NCBI GenBank assembly: GCA_964428935.1
Contig: CAYSAG010000145.1
Coordinates: 1-12,472, forward strand
Direction: 5' to 3'
Length of the DNA: 12,472 nucleotides
DNA from: JAADHY01 sp964428935
GTDB lineage: Bacteria; Planctomycetota; Planctomycetia; Planctomycetales; Planctomycetaceae
Of the stretch, positions 6,338 through 12,472 are shown in pieces. How positions within the stretch are numbered: position 1 is the first letter of the stretch; every line of letters begins with the position of its first letter. The position numbers and the translations under genes are program-made. Under the pieces are notes generated by a model. The model worked only from the letters and a program-made list of their open reading frames with translations, had not been told where the DNA came from and made no database searches.

Positions 6338-6470
6338 TGTTCCCGTCCTCCCGCCGCCTTCGTTCCCGCAACGGCGCGCCGCGAGCGGCCGTTCAGGCCA
6401 GACCGCCCGGACACCAAGCACGGTTCCGTTCGCGCCCGATCGGCAGTCTGCGTCGCGCCGTCATGGCCGT

Positions 6471-6488
6471 CGAGCCGCAACCGGCTCG
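6471..6488. repeat. Hairpin just after purD
   Basis: CGAGCCG (6471-6477) and CGGCTCG (6482-6488) form a perfect 7-bp stem with loop CAAC, 9 nt past the purD stop codon. No T-run follows on the minus strand, so it is a 3' hairpin within a likely purD-nrdR message. It could be a partial terminator or an mRNA-stability element. The arms share the GAGCCG core with other palindromes in the window. Confidence 0.55.
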
Positions 6489-6497
6489 CCCGTGGCT

Positions 6498-7805
6498 TTA
6501 CGCTTCGGACCCGCCCGGCTCTCCGTCGAGAAAAAGCCGAGCCTTGTCGGAAATGTCTTTGCGGCACCACGCTCCGTCCCAGCGAATGCACTTTACGGCT
6601 TGGTAGGCCCGGAGCTTCGCCTCGGGAATGTTCTTGCCCAGCGCCGTCACGCCGAGCACTCGACCGCCGTTGGTCAACACCTGGTCGCCTTGGCGGACGG
6701 TTCCCGCGTGGAAGACCTTCACGTCCGGCAGCTTGGCCGCTTCGTCCAGCCCTCGAATGACGTCGCCCTTACGGTACGAACCCGGGTACCCTTCCGCAGC
6801 CATGACCACGCACACCGCAGCGCGCGGGTCCCACTCCAGACGACGAATTTCGTTCAGCCGTCCCTCGCTGGCCGCGTACAGAATCTCGAACAGGTCCGAC
6901 TTCAACCGCATGAGGACCGGTTGAGCCTCCGGGTCGCCGAAACGAACGTTGAACTCCAACACCTTCGGCCCCTGATTGGTAATCATCAACCCGGCGTACA
7001 GCACTCCCCGGAACGGCCGCCCTTCGACTCGCATTGTGTGAACCGTCGGAACCAGAATCTTGCGAATGATTTCTTCCATTAGGTCTGAGGTAATGAGGGG
7101 TGTGGGGCTGTAGGCTCCCATGCCGCCCGTGTTCGGTCCTTCGTCGTTGTCGTAGGCTCGCTTGTGGTCCTGAGACGGTTCCAACGTCACGATGGTGTTG
7201 CCGTCGACAATGGCCAGAATGCTGGCTTCTTGGCCGACCAACCGCTCCTCAATGACAATTCGGTTGCCCGAGTCACCGAACTTCTTTTCCACCATGGCTG
7301 CGCGGATGGCCGCCTTCGCTTGGTCTTTGGTGGAGCAAACCGTCACGCCTTTGCCGGCCGCCAGACCGTCGACCTTCACGACCAGGTTGTCGTCTTCGCG
7401 CGTCTCGACGTAGCGAATGGCTGCGTCGACGTCGTCGAACACCTGAAACTCGGCCGTCGGCACGTTCGCCTTTCGCATGAGCTGCTTGGCGAAGACCTTG
7501 CTGCCCTCCAGCAGAGCGGCCGCACGCGACGGCCCGAAGATTCGCAGACCGGCCTGACGGAACGCGTCGGCAATCCCTTGGACCAAGGGAGCCTCGGGGC
7601 CGACGACCGTCAGGTCGATTTTCTCAGACTGGGCGAAGCGGACCAGCCGCTCAATGTCCTTACTCGAAATGTCGACGTTCGTCCCGTCCTGCTCCGTGCC
7701 GGCGTTGCCGGGCGCACAAAACACCTGGTCCACCTTGGGCGACTGAGCCAACTTCCAAACCAAAGCGTGCTCTCGTCCGCCCTGTCCGACCACTAAGACC
7801 TTCAT
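6498..7805 (-). CDS. purD: Phosphoribosylamine-glycine ligase (GAR synthetase)
   Basis: PurD joins phosphoribosylamine and glycine with ATP, the second step of de novo purine synthesis, in the cytoplasm. The 435-residue length is normal. Visible landmarks are the N-terminal GQGGREH (7-13), GPEAPL (69-74), the ATP-grasp segment DGLAAGKGV (146-154), DHKRAYDNDEGPNTGGMGAY (213-232), and the family signature NVRFGDPEAQ (286-295) with metal-binding Glu/Asn. The C-terminal domain ends normally. The ATG at 7805 was chosen because MKVLVVGQGGREH is the family N-terminus and GGAGA (7811-7815) sits 5-6 nt upstream. An in-frame start at 7970 would add 55 unrelated residues and lies upstream of the likely promoter (7904-7912). 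It is followed by nrdR on the same strand, coupling purine synthesis with control of deoxynucleotide production. Confidence 0.97.
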   Translation of the reverse strand: MKVLVVGQGGREHALVWKLAQSPKVDQVFCAPGNAGTEQDGTNVDISSKDIERLVRFAQSEKIDLTVVGPEAPLVQGIADAFRQAGLRIFGPSRAAALLEGSKVFAKQLMRKANVPTAEFQVFDDVDAAIRYVETREDDNLVVKVDGLAAGKGVTVCSTKDQAKAAIRAAMVEKKFGDSGNRIVIEERLVGQEASILAIVDGNTIVTLEPSQDHKRAYDNDEGPNTGGMGAYSPTPLITSDLMEEIIRKILVPTVHTMRVEGRPFRGVLYAGLMITNQGPKVLEFNVRFGDPEAQPVLMRLKSDLFEILYAASEGRLNEIRRLEWDPRAAVCVVMAAEGYPGSYRKGDVIRGLDEAAKLPDVKVFHAGTVRQGDQVLTNGGRVLGVTALGKNIPEAKLRAYQAVKCIRWDGAWCRKDISDKARLFLDGEPGGSEA

Positions 7806-7903
7806 TGCTTTCTCCGTTGCCTCGTCTTTCGCACCGGCTGGTTCGCTCTTCCGATTGCCGTCGGCCGTCCAATTCGAGTGCTTCCGACCGCCGATCGCCC
7901 GGA

Positions 7904-7912
7904 AGTATAGCA
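7904..7912 (-). promoter_or_regulatory. Extended -10 promoter of purD
   Basis: On the minus strand TGCTATACT (7904-7912) is an extended -10: TG, one base, then TATACT (5 of 6 to TATAAT). A weak TTACCG lies 18 nt upstream, as is common when the extended -10 is present. Transcription would begin near 7897, giving a leader of about 90 nt and ruling out the longer in-frame purD start at 7970. Confidence 0.6.
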
Positions 7913-8091
7913 GGAAACCCGGGCGACCGGTAAGGTTGGGAAAGACGGCGAAAACCGACTCGCCTTTCAATGCAAGCCGCTATCTCTGCGCCGGGCGGCT
8001 CCACAATCGACTAGGCCCTCATCGCGCGGGTCTGTTTCCCGAACACGGCCACGAACGCGTTTCCACTCCCAAGCGAGCCGGGCGGTCAACA

Positions 8092-8119
8092 TTGAATCCG
8101 CGGTCCGAAGCTCTAAGAT
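8092..8119 (+). promoter_or_regulatory. Possible promoter for the asd transcript
   Basis: TTGAAT (8092-8097, 4 of 6) and TAAGAT (8114-8119, 4 of 6) are 16 nt apart in one of the few AT-richer patches upstream of asd. The -10 lies in a small dyad GCTCT-N6-AGAGC (8110-8125). Both hexamers are imperfect, and the distance to asd (about 585 nt) is large, so it could serve an unrecognised RNA instead. Confidence 0.33.
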
Positions 8120-8695
8120 AAGAGCCACTTTGCGGCAGAGCAGGCTTGCAGCAGAGCGGTCAGAGCAGTGAGGCGCTGAGGAATCGCAGTCGAAGGGGCT
8201 CCCGAGGGCTCGAAGACTGCCAGACCTTCGCCTACCTACTCGACGTAGAGCTGGCGGCAAGACACCCACCACAAGCCGTTTTGGCCAAGGTGACTGCTGA
8301 GACGCGTTGGGTCCGGCGGCGCGTGGAGGCTGCAGACGGGTCGACTTTTTCGCCCCGTTGGTCGGACGGGCTGTGCGAGCTGCCGCACAGGCGGAAGTTC
8401 GAACGATTGTTGAGCTCCCGCCAGCCCGTGCTGAATTGAAGCGTTCAGTCCGTCAGGCTCCGTACATCGCCGCCCGCAGGCGCTCGAAAGGCGAGGCGAC
8501 ACCGGCCTACTCAAGGGCATACCAGGCTTTGACGGGATGTCCGGAGCGAGCGGTTGGCATGGACAGACTCGAGGAAAGAACGCCGAGCCGCCGAGATACC
8601 AAGCTCCAAGCGAGGTGTCTTGAAATCGCTGCGGCAACACCGACTTGGGGGCGTCCGTGGGCAAGTAGTCAAAGGGTTGTTCGGTTGAATTGGGC

Positions 8696-8701
8696 AGGAG
8701 G
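8696..8701 (+). promoter_or_regulatory. Consensus SD fixing the GTG start of asd
   Basis: AGGAGG ends 8 nt before the GTG at 8710. The frame has no ATG close by that would keep the N-terminal nucleotide-binding motif, so this SD decides the start. Confidence 0.85.
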
Positions 8702-8709
8702 AAAAAGCC

Positions 8710-9723
8710 GTGTTTGACACAGTGGCTGTCGTTGGCGCGACGGGGGCAGTGGGACGTATCATGCTCCAACTGCTGGAAGAACGGAACTTTCCGGCCAGGA
8801 ACTTTCGACTGCTGGCGTCGGCCCGCAACGCTGGGAAACCGATCCAGTTTCGCGGCCGGACGTACACGGTCGAGGAACTGCGAGAGGACTCGTTCGAGGG
8901 CGTCGACCTGGTCATTTCCAGCACGCCAGACGACGTGGCGGGCAAGTACCTGCCGTACGCCGTCCAGGCGGGCGCGGTGGTCATCGATGAGTCTGGCTAC
9001 TGGCGTATGAAACCTGACGTGGCTTTGGTTGTACCGGAGATCAACCCCGAAGCCGCATTGAACGCCAAGGGCATCATTGCCAGCCCGAACTGCTCGACCA
9101 CCCAAATGGTCATGGCTCTGAAGCCACTGCACGACCTGGGTCGAGTTCGACGGGTCATCGTTAGTACTTACCAAGCCGTTAGCGGCGCTGGCGTCCTGGG
9201 AACACGCGATTTGTTTGAGGGCACGAAGGCCAAATTGGACGACCAAGCTTACGAGTACCAGTGCTTCAAACACCCGATCGCTTTCAATCTGATTCCGCAA
9301 ATCGGCAGTTTCAAGGAGGAAGCCTACACCAGCGAAGAACTGAAAATGGTGTACGAGACACGGAAGATCCTGGGTGACGAGTCGATTCGGATCAACGCGA
9401 CGTGCGTCCGTGTACCGGTGGCGAACTGCCACAGCGAGGTGATCACGGTCGAGACGGAGCGACCGATTTCGCCCGATGAAGCAAGGGAGGCATTTCGAGC
9501 GTTCCCGGGCATTGAAGTGGTCGACGACACAGCCACCGGGTGCTTCCCAATGCCGATTGATTGCTCCGGCCGCGACGAAGTGTTCATCGGCCGCATTCGC
9601 CGTGACCTGTCGAACCCAGACGGATTGACGTTTTGGTGTGTGAGTGACAACCTTCGGAAGGGAGCGGCCACGAACGCGGTGCAGATTGCGGAGCTCATTG
9701 CTCGCCACCGATTCGGAAGCTGA
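8710..9723 (+). CDS. asd: Aspartate-semialdehyde dehydrogenase
   Basis: The enzyme reduces L-aspartyl phosphate to aspartate semialdehyde with NADPH, at the branch point to lysine/diaminopimelate, threonine and methionine. The 337 residues match the usual length. The Rossmann motif GATGAVG (9-15) binds NADP. The catalytic cysteine is C128 in SPNCSTTQ, the assisting Gln is Q155 in STYQAVSGAG, and the catalytic base is H241 in RVPVANCHSE. DLFEGTK, FNLIPQIG and GAATNAVQIAELI follow in family order. Where most members have a short SSAFRM-type motif this one has DESGYWRM (93-100), a small local variation. The GTG start follows a consensus AGGAGG by 8 nt. The gene is transcribed alone; a strong terminator lies 126 nt after the stop. 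No other lysine or threonine pathway gene is nearby. Confidence 0.97.
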   Translation: MFDTVAVVGATGAVGRIMLQLLEERNFPARNFRLLASARNAGKPIQFRGRTYTVEELREDSFEGVDLVISSTPDDVAGKYLPYAVQAGAVVIDESGYWRMKPDVALVVPEINPEAALNAKGIIASPNCSTTQMVMALKPLHDLGRVRRVIVSTYQAVSGAGVLGTRDLFEGTKAKLDDQAYEYQCFKHPIAFNLIPQIGSFKEEAYTSEELKMVYETRKILGDESIRINATCVRVPVANCHSEVITVETERPISPDEAREAFRAFPGIEVVDDTATGCFPMPIDCSGRDEVFIGRIRRDLSNPDGLTFWCVSDNLRKGAATNAVQIAELIARHRFGS

Positions 9724-9736
9724 AGCACGCGGCACG

Positions 9737-9751
9737 AGCCGGAGGCCGGCT
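9737..9751. repeat. Short GC palindrome after asd
   Basis: AGCCGG (9737-9742) and CCGGCT (9746-9751) form a 6-bp stem with loop AGG, 14 nt past the asd stop codon. It is followed by ACGCCTTTCTT, too poor a T-run for a confident terminator. It may be a 3' mRNA-end structure or one of the dispersed palindromes. Confidence 0.45.
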
Positions 9752-9848
9752 ACGCCTTTCTTGGCAGGCCGCTCCCAGCGACACCGCGCGGACGGCTGCC
9801 GCGTGACTGGTCCGAAGGTTCGTCGAGAGACGGACGTTGCAGCAGGTA

Positions 9849-9889
9849 CCCTCGTCGGTCGGCCGCGGACAGCCCGACGAGGGCTTTTT
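9849..9889 (+). terminator. Rho-independent terminator downstream of asd
   Basis: CCCTCGTCGG (9849-9858) and CCGACGAGGG (9874-9883) form a perfect 10-bp GC-rich stem with a 15-nt loop, followed by CTTTTT. It is directional on the plus strand and is the first strong terminator after asd, separating asd from ggt. Confidence 0.85.
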
Positions 9890-10368
9890 GCTGCGCTCCG
9901 CATCGTCGATGAACCATTTTCGCTTCGGACGCCGCCTCGGCCCCACACGATCGGGCCGATGGGAAAACAGATCGCAGCAAACATCGTGTCTGGAGACACC
10001 TCGGGTTGCTCGCGAGCAGCGAAGCACACCCAGTCGGACTTGCTCAAAACGGCCAAAAGGAATTCTTTCTGGTGCAACGACGCACCAGGGTCGGTAGCAT
10101 GGCTGACGGGGCCGGTTCGGCGAGGCGGCTTCGTCGCGTTGGAAGCGAGGAGGGAGTGCGGGCCGTCGGGCAGCGGCGAAGGCGGCAGCGAATGGTGCGG
10201 GTCGGGATGCCAAGATTCTTGGACCAACGGGGCCTGCCTGTCCGACCGAGGCGAACGCGGGCGAGACCAACAACTGCTCGCCGACTCGGCGGACTCGCCG
10301 ACGCAGCCGGCGCCACTGGCGGAAAGACCCTCGAGAACGCACGGCTTTGAAACGCGGAGGCAAGAGCA
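9890..10368. other. Hairpin-rich spacer upstream of ggt, no gene seen
   Basis: Nearly 480 bases lie between the asd terminator and ggt. Open frames on both strands are composition shadows. Three clear dyads lie close together: GTGTC-TGGA-GACAC (9986-9999), the 12-nt palindrome TGCTCGCGAGCA (10007-10018), and CTGGTGC-N6-GCACCAG (10069-10088). No convincing promoter could be placed; TTGCTC at 10030 followed by TTCTTT is poor. The region may be a regulatory site or a structured leader for ggt. Confidence 0.5.
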
Positions 10369-12120
10369 ATGGCCGACTGGTGTCGACTGGTCTGCGCGGG
10401 CTTGGTGCTGCTTGGAGGTGTGACGATGGACGAATTCTGTGCCGAACCGCCGGAGGTTCGAGCTGCGGGTCCTGACTACGACCGACCGGGTCCGTTTCCT
10501 CACCAAACCCGCTCAGTCGTGGTCGCAAAAAACGGAATTGTGGCAACCAGTCAGCCTCTGGCAGCCCAAGTGGGCCTCGACATCCTGAAAGCCGGCGGCA
10601 ATGCAGCCGACGCGGCCATCGCGACCAACGCCATGCTGGGGTTGGTGGAACCGATGAGCTGCGGCATCGGCGGTGACTTGTTCGTCCTTTACTGGGACGC
10701 AAAAACGCGAAAGCTGTACGGCCTGAATGCAAGCGGGCGCAGCCCCTACCGCCTGACACGCGAAGTCTTTCGCAAACGGAAGCTGAAGTCGATTCCGACG
10801 CACGGCCCGTTGAGCTGGTCGGTGCCGGGCTGCGTCGACGGGTGGGAAATGCTTCGACAGCGGTTCGGGACGATGCCGCTGAGCCGGCTGCTGGAGCCAG
10901 CCATTCGGTATGCCGAAGAAGGTTTTCCCGTGACGGAAGTGATTGGTCATGGGTGGAAGGCGGCCGAAAGCTCCCTTCGGAAATGGCCCGACTCGGCGGC
11001 CACCTACCTGCCAAACGGGCGAGCTCCCGAAGTGGGCGAAATCTTCCGAAACCCGAACTTGGCTCGGTCCTACCGGCTGATTGCCGAAGGAGGACGGGAC
11101 GCCTTCTACCGAGGGCCCATTGCCCGAAAGATCGTCGCGTTCAGCGAACGACATAGAGGCTTCTTCTCGATGAGAGATTTTGAAGACCATCGGTCGGAAT
11201 GGGTGGAACCGGTCAGCACGACCTACCGAGGTTACCGCGTTTGGGAACTGCCACCGAACGGCCAGGGGATTGCCGTACTGGAAATGCTCAACATCCTCGA
11301 GCAGTTCGACATCGCTCGCCTCGGGCACAACACAGCCGAGCAACTCCACCTATTCATCGAAGCCAAGAAACTGGCGTTCGCCGACCGGGCGAAATTCTAC
11401 GCCGACCCGGATTTCGCCGACGTACCCGTCGCTCAGTTGATCTCGAAAGAGTACGGTCGGCGCCAGGCCAAGAGAATCGACCGAAAGCGAGCGGCCACGG
11501 ACGTGCCGGCTGGCGACCCGTTGCTCGTCGAGGGCGACACGGTGTACTTGACCGTCGTAGACAAGGACCGCAACTGCTGTTCGTTCATTCAAAGCAACTT
11601 CCACGGCTTCGGCTCGCAGGTCGTGCCCGGCGACCTCGGCTTCTGTCTGCAGAATCGCGGGGCCCTGTTCTCACTGGACGAAGACCATTTCAACCGACTC
11701 GAACCGCACAAGCGACCGTTCCACACGATCATTCCCAGCTTCGTCACCAAGAACGGACGACCGTGGCTGTGTTTTGGTGTCATGGGAGGCGACATGCAGC
11801 CTCAAGGACAGGTGCAGGTGCTCATGAACCTCATTGACTTCGGCATGAACGTGCAGGCGGCCGGCGACGCCGCTCGCGTCCGCCACATCGGCTCAGCCAC
11901 GCCGACCGGTAGCCCAGCCGACCCGCTGGGCGGCGTGGTTGCCGTCGAGTCCGGCATCCCGGTCGAAACGTTGCTCGGACTGATGGCCAAGGGCCACCGG
12001 GTCGTTCGCGGCTCACCTGGAATGTTCGGCGGTTACCAAGCCATTCTGATCGACCACGAGCACGGCACGCTGCACGGAGCAACCGAATCTCGAAAGGACG
12101 GCGCGGCGGTCGGGTACTGA
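10369..12120 (+). CDS. ggt: Gamma-glutamyltransferase (glutathione hydrolase), probably exported
   Basis: GGT cleaves and transfers the gamma-glutamyl group of glutathione and related peptides, usually in the periplasm. It is made as a 583-residue proenzyme that cuts itself into two subunits. NGIVATSQPLAAQVG (55-69) and LKAGGNAADAAIA (73-85) begin the large subunit; SCGIGGDLF (97-105) and ASGRSP (121-126, with the expected substrate-binding Arg R124) follow. The cut and nucleophile should be T391 in GDTVYLTVVDKDRN; the residues after it are V-Y, not the T-H of E. coli-type enzymes. FIQSN, GVMGGDMQPQGQVQVL (470-485) and the C-terminal RKDGAAVGY complete the small subunit. Residues 1-25 form a short signal peptide (core LVCAGLVLLGGV). 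The ATG at 10369 follows GGAGG by 8 nt; a second in-frame ATG at 10426 also has an SD. Confidence 0.96.
   Translation: MADWCRLVCAGLVLLGGVTMDEFCAEPPEVRAAGPDYDRPGPFPHQTRSVVVAKNGIVATSQPLAAQVGLDILKAGGNAADAAIATNAMLGLVEPMSCGIGGDLFVLYWDAKTRKLYGLNASGRSPYRLTREVFRKRKLKSIPTHGPLSWSVPGCVDGWEMLRQRFGTMPLSRLLEPAIRYAEEGFPVTEVIGHGWKAAESSLRKWPDSAATYLPNGRAPEVGEIFRNPNLARSYRLIAEGGRDAFYRGPIARKIVAFSERHRGFFSMRDFEDHRSEWVEPVSTTYRGYRVWELPPNGQGIAVLEMLNILEQFDIARLGHNTAEQLHLFIEAKKLAFADRAKFYADPDFADVPVAQLISKEYGRRQAKRIDRKRAATDVPAGDPLLVEGDTVYLTVVDKDRNCCSFIQSNFHGFGSQVVPGDLGFCLQNRGALFSLDEDHFNRLEPHKRPFHTIIPSFVTKNGRPWLCFGVMGGDMQPQGQVQVLMNLIDFGMNVQAAGDAARVRHIGSATPTGSPADPLGGVVAVESGIPVETLLGLMAKGHRVVRGSPGMFGGYQAILIDHEHGTLHGATESRKDGAAVGY
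10414..10428 (+). promoter_or_regulatory. Second SD and in-frame start inside ggt
   Basis: GGAGG (10414-10418) lies 7 nt before an in-frame ATG (10426, codon 20). A protein started here would lack the signal peptide and stay in the cytoplasm. The GGAGG also encodes Gly-Gly in the hydrophobic core, so it may be coincidental. Confidence 0.35.
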
Positions 12121-12404
12121 AGTCTTTGCGGTCAAGATGCGCGCAACGTGCGCCCATGACTTGAACGTCGTAACTTGTCAGGTTCTCTTCGGTTGTGGAG
12201 CAAGCAGGATGCTTGCTCCACGTTAGGAGGACTCATCGGCACTGGTCGGTGACGAGCGAGTGCAAGCGAGACGGCGGGTGTCAGACGCCGGGAGACCCAG
12301 TTGATTAGCAAAGCGAAAGCGAGAGCCAGCTTCTGCGAGGCAGAGACGCTCAGGAAGAACAACCAGCGTCTTAAAAAAGGACCAGTCTGCGGGACACAGC
12401 CGAC
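12121..12404. other. Intergenic region after ggt
   Basis: These 284 bases hold no supported gene; frames such as 12132-12362 minus are produced by the palindrome and local composition. A weak nested dyad (TCAAG/CTTGA around GCGC/GCGC) lies in the first 50 bases. A TTTTTT run on the minus strand (12373-12378) follows the terminal partial gene but has no convincing stem. Confidence 0.55.
12195..12221. repeat. Perfect 12-bp palindrome, REP-like
   Basis: GTGGAGCAAGCA (12195-12206) and TGCTTGCTCCAC (12210-12221) form a perfect 12-bp stem with loop GGA, 75 nt after the ggt stop codon. No T-run follows on either strand. From memory, palindromes of this GTGGAGCAAGC type recur between genes in planctomycete genomes; that must be checked. 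It may act as an mRNA-end hairpin for ggt. Confidence 0.75.
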
Positions 12405-12472
12405 CTAGTCGAAGACGTCGTCCAGTCGTTCGGCGGTCAGCAGCCGTTCGCCCCACCGAAGCAGCTGCTCGG
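12405..12472 (-). CDS. C-terminal end of a minus-strand gene (partial, cut by window edge)
   Basis: Reading inward from the right edge on the minus strand, 21 codons end at TAG (12405-12407) and encode EQLLRWGERLLTAERLDDVF plus a final D. Third positions are nearly all G or C, as in the sure genes, and the amphipathic LLxWxERxLTAExLxxVF pattern resembles the C-terminal tails of some Rpn/PD-(D/E)XK transposase-like or DUF4351-type proteins. That likeness is weak. The rest of the gene lies outside the window. Confidence 0.5.
   Translation of the reverse strand, partial: EQLLRWGERLLTAERLDDVFD

Larger units (their letters stand above)
7806..8709. other. Divergent intergenic region between purD and asd, partly structured
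   Basis: About 900 bases lie between two divergent genes. The purD promoter is near 7904 and a possible asd promoter near 8092-8119, leaving a potential leader of about 585 nt before asd. Hairpins on the plus strand are GCAGTC/GACTGC (8186-8191 with 8215-8220), CCCGT/ACGGG (8354-8358 with 8366-8370), and directly adjoining it CTGTGCG/CGCACAG (8371-8377 with 8384-8390). No terminator is seen. The open frames here (for example 8146-8439) have no SD or known domain. I could not match a lysine or other known riboswitch. Confidence 0.5.

Noticed and set aside
6338..6421. Longer NrdR start at 6421
   Set aside because: It would add 28 residues not found in the family; the ATG at 6337 has a proper SD and fits the zinc-ribbon N-terminus.
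7806..7970. Longer PurD start at 7970
   Set aside because: It lies upstream of the likely promoter and adds 55 residues before the normal family N-terminus.
8571..8578. GAGGAAAG, like the start of the RNase P RNA core
   Set aside because: The following bases (AACGCC) do not match the conserved TCCGGGC, and no partner core sequence is found nearby.
8126..8700. Lysine or SAM riboswitch ahead of asd
   Set aside because: Stems are present but none of the conserved loop sequences of those classes could be recognised.
8236..10506. 756-codon minus-strand frame across asd and both its flanks
   Set aside because: It runs antisense to a complete asd gene and through its terminator, with no recognisable domain; low stop frequency in G+C-rich DNA explains it.
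9695..11014. 439-codon minus-strand frame opposite ggt
   Set aside because: Extremely Arg/Ser/Pro-rich, no start context, antisense to a certain gene.
1..12472. CRISPR array, insertion sequence, prophage, defence or biosynthetic cluster
   Set aside because: No regularly spaced repeats, transposase, integrase, nuclease or synthase genes are visible; only the partial tail at 12405-12472 could belong to a transposase-like protein, and that is too short to judge.

Overview
The window is a 12.5 kb piece of a G+C-rich bacterial chromosome. Gene content, G-rich Shine-Dalgarno (SD) sites, long spacers between single genes, and the combination of an HTH-EIIA fusion, a large secreted propeller-type protein and GC-rich intergenic palindromes suggest a planctomycete (Pirellulales-like). 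This assignment is an inference from the protein types, not from a marker gene. No phage, transposon, CRISPR array, toxin-antitoxin or defence locus is visible. The confident genes are ordinary housekeeping or metabolic genes, plus one poorly characterised secreted protein.

Left part (1-2530, all minus strand): a tRNA-Ala(GGC) with a good promoter and a factor-independent terminator; a PTS EIIA domain fused to an excisionase/MerR-type DNA-binding domain; and a TIM-barrel sugar-phosphate-isomerase-like protein in which most of the usual metal ligands are replaced. Upstream of the barrel gene (2531-2912) are a candidate promoter, a 5' hairpin, a purine-rich leader with a possible short ORF, and a terminator-like hairpin. 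This layout would fit attenuation.

Middle (3649-5805, plus): an 8-bp inverted repeat straddling a perfect TATAAT precedes a 680-residue exported protein with a carboxypeptidase-regulatory-like N-terminal domain and a GDT-motif beta-propeller/glycosidase-like core.

Centre right (5861-7910, minus): purD followed by nrdR, probably one nucleotide-metabolism unit read from an extended -10 promoter at about 7904. The secreted-protein gene and nrdR converge with a 55-bp gap.

Right part (8092-12120, plus): asd (aspartate-semialdehyde dehydrogenase, GTG start) after a roughly 0.6 kb untranslated stretch with several hairpins, then a strong terminator. A hairpin-rich spacer follows, then ggt (gamma-glutamyltransferase), which has two in-frame start codons, each with its own SD; only the first includes a signal peptide. 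After ggt come a perfect 12-bp palindrome of REP type and the last 22 codons of a minus-strand gene that runs off the window.

Recurring short GC-rich palindromes sharing GAGCCG/CGGCTC-type cores sit in most of the intergenic spaces and may be a dispersed repeat family of this genome.
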